Assembly: GCA_963735065.1 (NCBI GenBank)
Contig: CAVTJL010000002.1
Location: 1-51,791, forward strand
DNA: 51,791 nt
Source of the DNA: CAVTJL01 sp963735065
Lineage (GTDB): Bacteria; Pseudomonadota; Alphaproteobacteria; Geminicoccales; Geminicoccaceae
Direction: 5' to 3'
Below the pieces are notes generated by a model. That model searched no databases. It saw only the letters and a program-made list of their open reading frames with translations, and was not told where the DNA came from. The position numbers were made by a program, and so were the translations under genes. Shown here one piece after another: positions 44,177-51,791 of the stretch; position 1 is the stretch's first letter, and each line of letters begins with the position of its first letter.

Positions 44177-44200
44177 CCGGCAGCTTCTGCCGACCCGGCA
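44177..44200. promoter_or_regulatory. Possible enhancer-binding half-sites between flgF and fliL
   Basis: CGGCAG-CTT-CTGCCG (44178-44192) is a perfect inverted repeat, followed by CCCGGCA (44194-44200). It lies 57-82 bases upstream of the sigma-54 -24 element, a usual place for an activator such as FlbD, and 108-131 bases before fliL. Confidence 0.35.
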
Positions 44201-44307
44201 GCGGGCGGGCCATCGCTAACGGCCCCTTAACCATCACCCGATAGAAGAGAAGCCAGCGCTGGCTGGTCGCCCGCCCGGCGGCCCTGGACGAGGAGGAGCG
44301 GCACGCC

Positions 44308-44862
44308 ATGGCCGAGGAGACGGAGCCGACCGCGACCGACAAAAAGGGCGGCGGGGGAGGGCGGCGCAGGCTTTTCTTGATCCTTGTGGCCGGCGTCCTG
44401 TCGGTCGGGCTGGGTGGCGGTGCTGCGGCCTATGCCTTCGGGCTCCTCCGGCTTCCCCACGCAGCGGCCTCGGCCGAGCCCGCGGAGGCGCCATCGGAGG
44501 CTGCCGGTCACGGTGCCGGGGCCGAGGGTGGGGAGCACGGCGGCGCCGCGCACGCGGCACCGGTCTTCGTCGACCTGCCCGACATCCTGGTGAACCTCAA
44601 GGGCTCGCCACAGCGGGCGCGCTTCTTGAAGCTGCGCATCTCGCTCGAGGTCAAGAACGCCCAGACGGCCCAGCGCGTGCAGGCGCTGAGCCCCCGCGTC
44701 CTCGACAGCTTCCAGCTCTACCTCCGCGAGGTGATGCCGGACGAGCTCGACGGCGCGCAGGGCATGGAGCGCCTCAAGGAGGCCCTGCTGATACGCGTCG
44801 ACCGGGCGATCGATCCCGTGCGGATCGATGGCGTCCTCTTCAAGGAGATGCTCGTCCAATAG
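44308..44862 (+). CDS. fliL: FliL, flagellar basal-body-associated protein
   Basis: This 184-residue inner-membrane protein has a cytoplasmic Lys/Gly-rich start, one helix (RLFLILVAGVLSVGLGGGAAAYAF), an Ala/His-rich linker and the stomatin-like periplasmic domain (LPDILVNLKGSPQRARFLKLRISLEV, ending IRIDGVLFKEMLVQ-like). It surrounds the stator and supports torque. ATG 44308 has GGAGGAG upstream. It heads fliL-fliM-DUF6468-motE. Confidence 0.93.
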   Translation: MAEETEPTATDKKGGGGGRRRLFLILVAGVLSVGLGGGAAAYAFGLLRLPHAAASAEPAEAPSEAAGHGAGAEGGEHGGAAHAAPVFVDLPDILVNLKGSPQRARFLKLRISLEVKNAQTAQRVQALSPRVLDSFQLYLREVMPDELDGAQGMERLKEALLIRVDRAIDPVRIDGVLFKEMLVQ

Positions 44863-44882
44863 GGCGGGCAGCGGGAAAGGCC

Positions 44883-45800
44883 ATGATCGAGCGAGCGGCA
44901 CCCAGGCCCGGCATCCTCGCACTGATCGGTGCCGTGGCCTCGGCCCCCGCCCGTCTGCCGATGCTCGAGACCGCTCTCGAGCGTCTCGAGCAGCAGCTGC
45001 GGACGACCCTTCGCGGTCTCGGCGGCGGCGCCGTCGAGGTCGAGGTCGAGCCGCTCGAGGCCGCAAGGCTCGGCCAGCATCTGGCGAGCCTGCCGGAGCG
45101 GGCCGTCGTCGCGTCCTTCGAGGCGGCCGATTGGGGCGGCAAGGGCTTCGTCGTGGCCGACGGCGCTCTCGTCGGCCTCGCCGTCGACCTTTTTCTCGGC
45201 GGGTCCGGCCCGGCGGCACCGCTGGCCGAGGGGCGGCGCCACACCGCCATCGAGACCGCGCTCGCAGAGCGCCTCATCCGCATGGCGATCGAGGAGCTGG
45301 GCCGCGCCCTGGCGCCCGTGGCGCCCACGCGGCTCGAGCTCGGGCGCATCGAGACCGACCCGCGCTTCCTCGCCCTCGACCGGCCGGCGGACGGCTGCGC
45401 CCTCGCCCGGGTGCGGGTGGCGCTGGGCGAGCGGCGGGGCGTCTTGGAGATCGTCCTGCCGCACGGCACGCTGGAGCCGGCGCGCGGGCGGCTGGCCCAG
45501 CCCTTCGCGGGCGACCGCCTCGGTCACGACCCGGTCTGGGCCCGCCATCTGGCACAACGGCTCTGGGAGGCCGGCATCGCGCTCGAGGCGGTCCTCGAGC
45601 CCCAGGCGCTGCCGCTGCGCGAGGCGCTGGCGCTCGAGGTCGGCAGCGTGCTGCCGCTCGCCGCATCGCCCGACGCGACCGTGGCGCTGCGCCACGCCGG
45701 TCGGACCATCGCCACCGGCAAGCTCGGCCGCGTCGGCGAGCGGGTCGCGCTCCGCATCGAGGAGCGCCTGCTCGGCGAGGGAGAGGGTGCCGATGGCTGA
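44883..45800 (+). CDS. fliM: FliM-like flagellar switch protein
   Basis: This 305-residue protein matches the middle and C-terminal domains of FliM (LPMLETALERLEQQLRTTLRGL, then ERLIRMAIEELGRAL; C-terminal surface-presentation domain ATVALRHAGRTIATGKLGRVGERVALRI). It is shorter than usual (about 330-370), and the N-terminal CheY-P binding helix (LSQxEIDALL type) is not seen. It starts 20 bases after fliL. It may be a divergent switch protein. Confidence 0.83.
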   Translation: MIERAAPRPGILALIGAVASAPARLPMLETALERLEQQLRTTLRGLGGGAVEVEVEPLEAARLGQHLASLPERAVVASFEAADWGGKGFVVADGALVGLAVDLFLGGSGPAAPLAEGRRHTAIETALAERLIRMAIEELGRALAPVAPTRLELGRIETDPRFLALDRPADGCALARVRVALGERRGVLEIVLPHGTLEPARGRLAQPFAGDRLGHDPVWARHLAQRLWEAGIALEAVLEPQALPLREALALEVGSVLPLAASPDATVALRHAGRTIATGKLGRVGERVALRIEERLLGEGEGADG

Positions 45801-46251
45801 GGCGGCAGGGCAGATCCTCTTGATGGCGCTCCTCGTCGCCACGATCGTCTGGTGCGTCCTCGTGCATCGGCGGCTCGGGCGTCTGCGCGCGGATGGCGGC
45901 GAGCTCGCGGCCATCATCGCCGCCCTCGACGCCGCGACCGCGCGGGCCGGTGCCGTGGTGGGCGAGCTCAGGGCGGTGACGACGGAGGCGAGCGGCCGGC
46001 TCGCCGAGCGCGACGGTGCCGCCCAGAGGCACGAGGCCGAGCTCGGCCGCCTGATCGAGACGGCAGGGCGCGTGGTACGCCGGCTCGAGAGCGGCATCGG
46101 CCAGGGCATCCGCACGCTGGCGGAGGCGCGCACCCGGGCGGACTTCCCGTCATCGCCGGAGCGCGAGCCCGCCCCTCCGGCCGCCCTGGGCGACCAGCGC
46201 GTCGCGGACAAGGCCGAGGCCATCCTCGAAGCGCTGCGCGGCCTGCGCTGA
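45793..46251 (+). CDS. DUF6468 flagellar-operon membrane protein
   Basis: This 152-residue protein has an N-terminal membrane helix (GQILLMALLVATIVWCVLVHRRLGRLR) followed by a helical coiled-coil region and a conserved end (VADKAEAILEALRGL). Proteins of this type occur between fliM and motE in Rhodospirillales-like flagellar clusters; the role is unknown. It overlaps fliM by eight bases and motE by one, so translation is coupled. Confidence 0.8.
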   Translation: MAEAAGQILLMALLVATIVWCVLVHRRLGRLRADGGELAAIIAALDAATARAGAVVGELRAVTTEASGRLAERDGAAQRHEAELGRLIETAGRVVRRLESGIGQGIRTLAEARTRADFPSSPEREPAPPAALGDQRVADKAEAILEALRGLR

Positions 46252-46988
46252 TGCGGCCGGTGCTGCCCCCGGACGGCGCGCGTCAGCGGCCCGACGCGCG
46301 CCTCGCCTCTTGGACCCTGGGCCGCCTCCGGCTTCCCGGCCCGCTCCTGCCGGCTGCGGTGGCGGCCCTGCTGGCGCTGGGCCTCCGCCTTCCGGACCTC
46401 CTGCCGCCATCGCCGCCGGCGGCGCGCCCGGGCGTCGAGGCAGCGCTGGGGTCGAGGGTCAGGACGGCGCCACCCTTGCCTCAGGCGCTCGAGGCGGTGG
46501 AGGTGCCCGCGGACGAGGCGGGCGGCGCATGGCCGGAGCCTGCGGCCGGCCCGGCCGACGCCGGCCCCGCCCGGGAGGAAGCGGAGACGGCCTGTCCGGC
46601 AACGCCGGCCGCCATCGCCGACGTGGCCATGGAGGCGCGGCGGCGGCGCGACGCGGCGCTGCGGCTCGAGAAGGAGCTGGCGGCGCGCGAGGCGGCCCAG
46701 CGGGCCGAAGCGGCGCGGCTGACGGCGCTCAAGGCCGAGCTCGACAAGCGCACGGCCCAGGCCAGGGCCGAGGACGCGGCCCGCATCGGCCAGCTGGTCA
46801 AGGTCTACGAGGCGATGAAGCCCAAGGACGCGGCCCAGGTCCTCGAGCGCCTGGAGATGCCGGTGCTGCTGCCGATCGCGCTGCACATGCGCGAGGTCAG
46901 GCTGGCGCCGATCCTGGCCGCGATGGATCCGACGAAGGCCCGCGCCGTGACGGTGGCGCTGGCGGCACCGGGCGGGACGTCGCCCTGA
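46251..46988 (+). CDS. motE: MotE-family protein, putative chaperone of the MotB/MotC stator proteins
   Basis: This 245-residue protein has one N-terminal hydrophobic segment (LLPAAVAALLALGLRLPDLLP), a Pro/Ala-rich linker, a strong coiled coil (about 125-185) and a C-terminal MgtE-N-like domain (KVYEAMKPKDAAQVLERLEMPVLLPIALHM, then MDPTKARAVTVAL). MotE is a periplasmic chaperone that stabilises the stator-related protein MotC in rhizobia. Its ATG overlaps the preceding stop (TGATG). It converges with gpt after nine bases. Confidence 0.85.
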   Translation: MRPVLPPDGARQRPDARLASWTLGRLRLPGPLLPAAVAALLALGLRLPDLLPPSPPAARPGVEAALGSRVRTAPPLPQALEAVEVPADEAGGAWPEPAAGPADAGPAREEAETACPATPAAIADVAMEARRRRDAALRLEKELAAREAAQRAEAARLTALKAELDKRTAQARAEDAARIGQLVKVYEAMKPKDAAQVLERLEMPVLLPIALHMREVRLAPILAAMDPTKARAVTVALAAPGGTSP

Positions 46989-46997
46989 GCGCGGCGG

Positions 46998-47480
46998 TCA
47001 GGCCGGCGCGGCCCGCGACGCGATCGGCTTCACATATTGCGGCCCGCTGTCCCAGGGGAAGAGGATCCAGGTGTCCTGGGAGACCTCGGTGATGAAGGTG
47101 TCGACGACCGGGCGCCCCGCCGGCTTGGCGTAGACCGTGGCGAAGTGCGCCTTCGGGAGCATGTCGCGGACGATGCGCCCGGTGCGGCCGGTGTCGACCA
47201 GATCGTCGACGATCAGCCAGCCCGTGCCGTCGCCCTCGATGCGCTTCAGCACCTCGGCGTCGCGCTGGCGGGTGTTGTCGTAGGAGCTGATGCAGACCGT
47301 GTCGATCACCCGGATGTCGAGCTCGCGCGCGATGATGTGGGCGGGGACGAGGCCGCCCCGCGTCACCGCGGCGATGCCGTGCCACGGGCCCCGCTCGGCC
47401 AGCCGCCAGGCGAGCGCTCGCGCATCGCGATGGAGCTGCTCCCAGGAGACCGGGAAATAATGGGTCGGTTCCTCGCTCAC
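46998..47480 (-). CDS. gpt: Xanthine-guanine phosphoribosyltransferase
   Basis: This 160-residue purine salvage enzyme transfers phosphoribosyl from PRPP to guanine or xanthine. The PRPP loop is intact (WLIVDDLVDTGRTG), as are the N-terminal AVTRGGLVPAHIIARELDIRVIDTVCISSY and the Gpt-specific DTWILFPWD near the end. Confidence 0.95.
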   Translation of the reverse strand: MSEEPTHYFPVSWEQLHRDARALAWRLAERGPWHGIAAVTRGGLVPAHIIARELDIRVIDTVCISSYDNTRQRDAEVLKRIEGDGTGWLIVDDLVDTGRTGRIVRDMLPKAHFATVYAKPAGRPVVDTFITEVSQDTWILFPWDSGPQYVKPIASRAAPA

Positions 47481-47646
47481 ATGCCGTCTCCGGGGTGCCG
47501 TCCGTCGGGGATGGCCTGAAGTGGCGAGGCGGACCCGGCCTTGTCAAGATGTGCCAGCCGGGCCGGCCGACTGTACAGGCGGGCATGGCGTCCATAAACT
47601 CCCCCGACAAGAAACCTTCCTCCGACAAGGCACAGGGAGTAGGGCC

Positions 47647-47838
47647 ATGGAGCTGGACGAGGAGCGGCAAAGGCCACAGCCCGGCCTGCCTCGGCCGCTG
47701 GTCGGGCTCTCGGTCGACGAGCTCGAGGCCTACAAGGCCGCGCTGAGGCTCGAGATCGGCCGGGTCGAGGCGGAGCTGGTCAAGCGGAACGACGTGAGAG
47801 GCGCCGCCGAGGCGCTCTTCAAGCGGCCGCCCGGCTGA
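47647..47838 (+). CDS. DUF1192 family small protein
   Basis: The 63-residue protein carries the DUF1192 core LSVDELEAYKAALRLEIGRVEAELVKR. The family is small, conserved in alphaproteobacteria and without known function. ATG 47647 has GGGAG about nine bases upstream. It precedes the NUDIX gene by 28 bases. Confidence 0.88.
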   Translation: MELDEERQRPQPGLPRPLVGLSVDELEAYKAALRLEIGRVEAELVKRNDVRGAAEALFKRPPG

Positions 47839-47866
47839 GCCGCCCCCAGCCGAGCCGGGGTGGCCC

Positions 47867-48430
47867 ATGACGAGCTTCTGCGCGGTCTGTGGCGGCACGA
47901 CGGAGCGCCTGCAGCCCGAGGGCGACGATCGCCTGCGCGACGTCTGTGCTGCCTGCGGCAACATCCACTACCTCAACCCGAAGATCGTCGTCGGCTCGGT
48001 CTGCACGCTCGACGGGCGCCTGCTCCTGTGCCGGCGGGCGATCGAGCCGCGCATCGGCTTTTGGACCATCCCGGCCGGCTACATGGAGGTGGGCGAGACG
48101 GCCGAGGAGGGGGCGATGCGCGAGGCCTGGGAGGAGGCGCGGGCACGCATCGCCATCGACGGCCTCATCGCCGTCTACAGCGTGAGGCGGATCGACCAGG
48201 TGCAGCTCCTCTACCGGGCGAGCCTGCTCGACGAGCGGGTCGAGGCGGGACCGGAGAGCCAGGAGGTGCAGCTCGTCGCCTGGGACGCCATCCCCTGGGA
48301 CGAGCTCGCCTTTCCGACCGTGCATTGGGTCCTGCGCCGTGCCATCGAGCTGCGCGGCCGGGAAGGCCCGCTCATCACGGTGGGCAATCCGATGCCCTCC
48401 GAGCCCGGCAGGCCCGTCACGGACGATTGA
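47867..48430 (+). CDS. NUDIX hydrolase with zinc ribbon (NudC-like)
   Basis: This 187-residue protein has an N-terminal four-Cys zinc ribbon (C5, C8, C27, C30) with the following HYLNPKIVVGSV, then the Nudix box GYMEVGETAEEGAMREAWEEARARI, in which the usual Gly after EE is replaced by Ala. The family cleaves nucleoside diphosphates linked to another group; this zinc-ribbon type often acts on ADP-ribose or FAD-like compounds. The substrate is inferred, not shown. Confidence 0.9.
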   Translation: MTSFCAVCGGTTERLQPEGDDRLRDVCAACGNIHYLNPKIVVGSVCTLDGRLLLCRRAIEPRIGFWTIPAGYMEVGETAEEGAMREAWEEARARIAIDGLIAVYSVRRIDQVQLLYRASLLDERVEAGPESQEVQLVAWDAIPWDELAFPTVHWVLRRAIELRGREGPLITVGNPMPSEPGRPVTDD

Positions 48431-48620
48431 CACAGCCCCTGGACCTGCTATTCGCGCTTGCCATGCTGAGACGCCACGAATCCGCGGGCTATGCCATCGA
48501 CCGACGACGACGCACGCCGGTGCTGTCGCGCGTCCTCCGGTCGGGGCCCTGCTGAGCGGCGAGCAGGCAACCGGCGACCGGTCGATCCTCCCGCCCGTCT
48601 CGCCGCCCGAGCTACTTCCC

Positions 48621-49283
48621 ATGTTTCAGATCCGTGCCGAGGCGCCGGGCGACGGTGCTGCGATCGAGGCCCTTCTCGACGAGTCCTTCGGCATCCGGCG
48701 TCACACCAAGATCTCCTATCGCTACCGGATCGGCCGGCCGCCGGTCGAGACGCTGAGCCTGGTGGCCTTGAAGGGCTCCACCCTGGTGGGCTCGATCCGC
48801 TACTGGACGCTTCGGCTGGACGAGCAGCCGGCCCTTCTTCTGGGCCCGCTGGCGATCGCACCGCATCTCAGGGGCGTGGGCATCGGCCGGGCGCTGGTCC
48901 GGGAAAGCCTGGGCCGGGCCGCCGATCTCGGCCATCGCCTCGTCTTCCTGGTGGGCGATCCGGCCTATTATTGCCGCTTCGGCTTCACGCCCGCCCCCGC
49001 CGGGATCGTGATGCCGGGCGAGGATCCCGCAAGGCTGCAGTGGCTGGGCCTCGCCGGCGCCGCGGCGCCGGAGGCGGGCGGCCTGCTCCTGCGCGACGGC
49101 GAGGAGAGCCCGGCCGGCGCGGACGAGGGTGCCGCACGCCCGGATCTCGCCCGACAAGCCTGGAGCCCGGGAGACCTCGGTCCATCCCTCGGCGGGCCCC
49201 GGCCAGGGGCGCGGTCCGCGCGCCCGGGGATCGGCCTCATCCGCCACGCCCTCGACGCGGGCGCCCAGGGGATTCTTGCCTAG
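48621..49283 (+). CDS. GNAT family N-acetyltransferase (YhbS-like)
   Basis: This 220-residue protein has an N-terminal GNAT domain with the acetyl-CoA loop LRGVGIGRALVRESLGRA and LVGDPAYYCRFGFTPA, as in the YhbS subgroup. The C-terminal 70 residues (after LLLRDGEE) are Gly/Ala/Pro-rich and unlike the family, so the end may be drifted. ATG 48621 directly precedes the domain. The substrate is unknown. Confidence 0.85.
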   Translation: MFQIRAEAPGDGAAIEALLDESFGIRRHTKISYRYRIGRPPVETLSLVALKGSTLVGSIRYWTLRLDEQPALLLGPLAIAPHLRGVGIGRALVRESLGRAADLGHRLVFLVGDPAYYCRFGFTPAPAGIVMPGEDPARLQWLGLAGAAAPEAGGLLLRDGEESPAGADEGAARPDLARQAWSPGDLGPSLGGPRPGARSARPGIGLIRHALDAGAQGILA

Positions 49284-49611
49284 GGATCGCTCGAGCCGGT
49301 GATCGGTCGCTTGGCGGGCAAGCCGGCCCGGATGCGGCCGCTCGGCAGACGGGAGGTGGCACCCGCTGCCGAGGCCGCCCGATGGCGATGCTCGTCGCTC
49401 CCGGCTCAAGGCAGGCTGGGCCCGGCCGGGGGATGGCTCTGCGAGCGATCGATGGAGCCGACCCGCAGGACGAGCGCGGCCACATCGCTGCGGCCTCGCC
49501 CGCGCAGCGCTTTTCCTACCTCGATTTCACTCGCCCCCGCCGCCCGTCGCGGGGAGAGTGGCAGGAGGCCGTCTTGTCGATGCTGCGGCCCACGAACGGG
49601 AGCCGCGCGGG
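49284..49611. other. Intergenic stretch without a supported gene
   Basis: 328 bases with high GC, several broken frames and no recognisable motif, RNA or terminator. Confidence 0.45.
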
Positions 49612-50046
49612 ATGGACGTCGACCCCTTGGGCGAGAGCGATCTCGGCGTGGCGCTGGTGCAGGCGGCGTGCGAGCTCGGTCGGGCATCTCAGGCGCTCCG
49701 GCGGGTCAGGCAGGCGGCGAGCCTGAGCGTCGTCGCCGCCTCGGGGGCGAGCCCCATCGCCCAGCGCGCGGTGACGGGCGTGTTGGCGAGGCGGACGGCC
49801 CTGGCGGCTGCAGGAGCGGAGCGCGCCGTCGTCGAGGCCGAGGGCCTGATCTCCGCCCTGCGCGCCGAGCTGGCAGCGCAGGCGACGCCCGCGCCGGCGG
49901 CGGCCCGCCCCGCAGGCGTCATCGCCGCGCCTCGCGGGCTGAGGCGGGCGATCGCGGGCCTTTGGCCCTGGCGGTCCCATCTCCTCTGGAGCGCCACGCT
50001 CTTGTGGCTGGACGGCTCGGCCCTCGTGCAGCTGCCCGGCACCTGA
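49612..50046 (+). CDS. Hypothetical Ala-rich protein
   Basis: The 144-residue frame starts at ATG 49612 (MDVDPLGESDLGVALVQAACELG). It is predicted mostly helical and Ala/Arg-rich, with a possible weak hydrophobic end (HLLWSATLLWLDGSALVQL). No family was recognised. Third-position GC fits a coding frame, but the ribosome site (GGGA just upstream) is modest, so the gene is only probable. Confidence 0.5.
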   Translation: MDVDPLGESDLGVALVQAACELGRASQALRRVRQAASLSVVAASGASPIAQRAVTGVLARRTALAAAGAERAVVEAEGLISALRAELAAQATPAPAAARPAGVIAAPRGLRRAIAGLWPWRSHLLWSATLLWLDGSALVQLPGT

Positions 50047-50063
50047 TGCGCCCGGGTCGAGCG

Positions 50064-50097
50064 CCGATCCGATCCACCCGCCGATCCGATCCACCCG
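50064..50097 (+). repeat. Perfect 17-bp tandem duplication
   Basis: CCGATCCGATCCACCCG occurs twice head to tail (50064-50080 and 50081-50097) in the gap between the hypothetical gene and the HAD gene. Confidence 0.85.
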
Positions 50098-50184
50098 ATG
50101 AGCGCCGTGGCGGCGCGCGATGGTCGATGACGAGCACGCGCCACGGTCGAGGAAACGGACCCGAGGCGCCGCCGGCCCTCGGGC

Positions 50185-50829
50185 CTAGCCGAAGATGTCG
50201 CGCAGGCGCGGATGGGCCGTGATATCCGCCACGCCGCCGAATGCCGTGCCGTCCCAGCCCGCCTCGCATGCCAGTCTCGCTATCTCCGGCTGGTCGTCGA
50301 AGAACAAGGGCCGCTCCTCGATGTCGATCGCCAGCGCATGGTTGATCGCCTCGAAGAACCGCCTGTCCTTCTTGAGGTAGCCGATGCTCGCGCTGTAGAA
50401 CATGCCATCGAATCGTTGACGAAACCCCAACGTCTCCCAAAGAAATCTGGCGCGGTGATGCTCCTGGCCGGTCGCCAGGAAGAGCTGTGCCTCACCTCGC
50501 GCCCGGATCGCCTCGACGGCCTCGAGGACCGCGGTGTCGAGGCGCGAGTCTTTTCTGAACCAATAGTCCATGAAGTCGGCCACGCTGCCCTTATAGCCCA
50601 CGTCGGGAAGAACCAGGGCCAGCGCGTCCTTCAGGTCGCGCCGGCCCATCACGCAGGCCTGCATCGGCGATTCCGCCCGGTTCCCCGGCGTGCCGAAGAA
50701 AAGACGCTGGAAGGCCTCGCGATCCACGCCGAGGTCCGCCTCGATCGTCAGATCCCAGGGCTTGCGGCGGGCGCTGTCGGCGTGCCAGCCGTCGATCAGC
50801 ACGCCGTCGACATCGAAGAATATCTTCAT
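50185..50829 (-). CDS. HAD-superfamily hydrolase
   Basis: This 214-residue cytoplasmic phosphatase-like protein has all four HAD motifs: FFDVDGVL (D6 nucleophile, D8), LATGQE (Thr of motif II), Lys in YLKKDRRF and the acidic pair in LFFDDQPE. The cap region lies between motifs I and II. The substrate is unknown. It follows the upstream acetyltransferase stop by four bases, so they are co-transcribed. Confidence 0.92.
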   Translation of the reverse strand: MKIFFDVDGVLIDGWHADSARRKPWDLTIEADLGVDREAFQRLFFGTPGNRAESPMQACVMGRRDLKDALALVLPDVGYKGSVADFMDYWFRKDSRLDTAVLEAVEAIRARGEAQLFLATGQEHHRARFLWETLGFRQRFDGMFYSASIGYLKKDRRFFEAINHALAIDIEERPLFFDDQPEIARLACEAGWDGTAFGGVADITAHPRLRDIFG

Positions 50830-50833
50830 TGCC

Positions 50834-51496
50834 TCACCGGGTCGGGGGCGCCCTGCGCTCGGACGCGAGGATGCCCATGATCAGGTCGTCGTGGCGGGTG
50901 CCGTCGACCAGGGCCGACTCGCGCTCGCGACCCTCGACGACGAAGCCGCAGCTCTCGTAGCAGCGGATCGCCCGGATGTTGTAGGCGAGCACGCGCAGAT
51001 CGACCCGGTGCAGCCCGAGCACGTCGAAGGCATGGGCGAGGACGAGACGCACCGCCTCGCGACCGAGCCCGATCCCCAGCTTAGTGGGATCATAAAGGCC
51101 GATCGCCAGACGCGCCCGGCCGTCATGCTCGTTCAGCCCATCGAGGCGCGCCTCGCCGAGCAGCCGCCCCTCATGCTCGACGATCCAGGCATGCGGGTGC
51201 GCGCGCAGCGCGTCGAGCCAGCGCTCGACCGCCTCCGCCGTCAGCGGCGGGAGAGGGCGGGCGGTATCGCCGCCGAACATGCGCACGATCCCGGGATCCC
51301 GGCCCAACGCCAGCCGCGCCTCGACATCCTCGGGGCAGGGCTGGCGCAACCGTATTTTTGCGGGCGACAGGCTCAAGGCAGGCTCGATCCGCTCCTGACC
51401 CCGTGAGCCCGGGCCATGGCCGGCCGATGCTCCAAGGGCGCGTTCCTCATCCGACGGGACCTCGACCGCTGCTGCGGCAGGCCGGCGCTGCGGCAC
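50834..51496 (-). CDS. GNAT family acetyltransferase (RimJ/RimL-like)
   Basis: This protein has RimJ/RimL motifs: KIRLRQPCPEDVEARLAL at the front, the acetyl-CoA loop LGIGLGREAVRLVLAHAFDVLGLHRVDLRV and NIRAIRCYESCGFVVEGRERES at the end. Homology begins around residue 41 of the reading from ATG 51496; TTG 51376 would give a normal-length protein of 180 residues, so the true start is uncertain. Relatives acetylate protein N-termini or small amines. Confidence 0.87.
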   Translation of the reverse strand: MPQRRPAAAAVEVPSDEERALGASAGHGPGSRGQERIEPALSLSPAKIRLRQPCPEDVEARLALGRDPGIVRMFGGDTARPLPPLTAEAVERWLDALRAHPHAWIVEHEGRLLGEARLDGLNEHDGRARLAIGLYDPTKLGIGLGREAVRLVLAHAFDVLGLHRVDLRVLAYNIRAIRCYESCGFVVEGRERESALVDGTRHDDLIMGILASERRAPPTR

Positions 51497-51640
51497 GAGC
51501 CCCCGTCAGGCACCGAGGCTTCTGTCAGTATCGCCCCGCATGGCGGGCGGCAACCTTCCCATGACCCGGCTTGGCCGCTCGGATCGCTGACGCTGTCGCT
51601 CAGCGATAGACGAACGCCGCGTGCCGATGAGAGACGCCCG

Positions 51641-51791
51641 ATGCCGACCGTGCTCGCAAGCCTCCACGTCGACCGCGACGGCTGGGTCACCCGCGGTGTG
51701 CCGCCGGACGTGCCCCTGGCGACGATACGGCGCCGCTCGAGGTGCCGGCGCTGGATCGGCCAAAGGGCCACGCCAAGCTCGATCTTCTGCT
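51641..51791 (+). CDS. Partial ORF at window edge, possibly frameshifted
   Basis: From ATG 51641 the frame reads MPTVLASLHVDRDGWVTRGV. After about 51720 the frame starting GAC GAT ACG GCG looks more coding (APLEVPALDRPKGHAKLDLL), while the original frame becomes Arg/Trp-rich. One C missing from the CCCC at 51713-51716 would join them. No family was recognised. Confidence 0.35.
   Translation, partial: MPTVLASLHVDRDGWVTRGVPPDVPLATIRRRSRCRRWIGQRATPSSIFC

Noticed and set aside
44178..44192. CGGCAG-CTT-CTGCCG as a terminator
   Set aside because: It lies between divergent genes with no transcript ending there and no T-run, so a binding site is more likely.
50064..50097. Two-copy repeat as a CRISPR or attachment site
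   Set aside because: Only two copies with no spacer and no integrase nearby; it is a simple tandem duplication.

Overview
The window is uniformly GC-rich (high-60s percent by eye) and densely packed. Its gene content points to an alphaproteobacterium, probably Rhodospirillales or Geminicoccales-like: COQ9, DUF1192, DUF6468 with MotE beside FliL/FliM, a TAXI-TRAP transporter, KdpFABC-DE and a RES-Xre pair. No rRNA, tRNA or CRISPR array was seen.

Left part (1-6130): the end of a GDP-mannose to GDP-L-fucose pathway (gmd, fcl) is followed by a LuxR-type regulator with a degenerate receiver, a decayed IS701-family insertion sequence (3682-5036), a gene-poor stretch, and a truncated iron-complex binding protein. 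These features suggest a rearranged accessory segment. 6358-10468 is a tightly coupled FecBCD-like ABC importer (binding protein, permease, ATPase) followed by two small genes of unknown function. 10644-13682 is a TAXI-TRAP importer.

Middle part (13716-33488): the complete kdp potassium system lies on the minus strand in the order mini-ORF, kdpF, A, B, C, D, E, with a KdpE-like operator upstream. Next come a YhiI/RbbA/YhhJ-type export operon, a small secreted Cys-rich protein, emrAB divergent from a LysR regulator, an AllA-like ureidoglycolate lyase, a LysE exporter and a DUF2182 membrane protein.

33521-38036 is the most intriguing block. It holds DUF899, a class III cyclase, an SRPBCC protein, a TPR/two-winged-helix regulator and a beta-propeller protein. 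Three promoter regions here share a CTTGTNACTCCC element, which suggests one local regulon.

Right part (38195-51791): rpsU (apparently with an AUC start), a peptide deformylase-COQ9 in-frame fusion, a RES-Xre toxin-antitoxin pair with twin operators, and flagellar genes flgF-G-A-H divergent from fliL-fliM-DUF6468-motE with a sigma-54 promoter before flgF. These are followed by gpt, DUF1192, a NUDIX hydrolase, acetyltransferases, a HAD hydrolase and an incomplete ORF at the edge.

Four otherwise well-preserved genes carry a single-base frameshift, and a fifth possible case lies at the right edge. Sequencing or assembly errors are as likely as real decay for most of them; the transposase also has a substituted catalytic residue.
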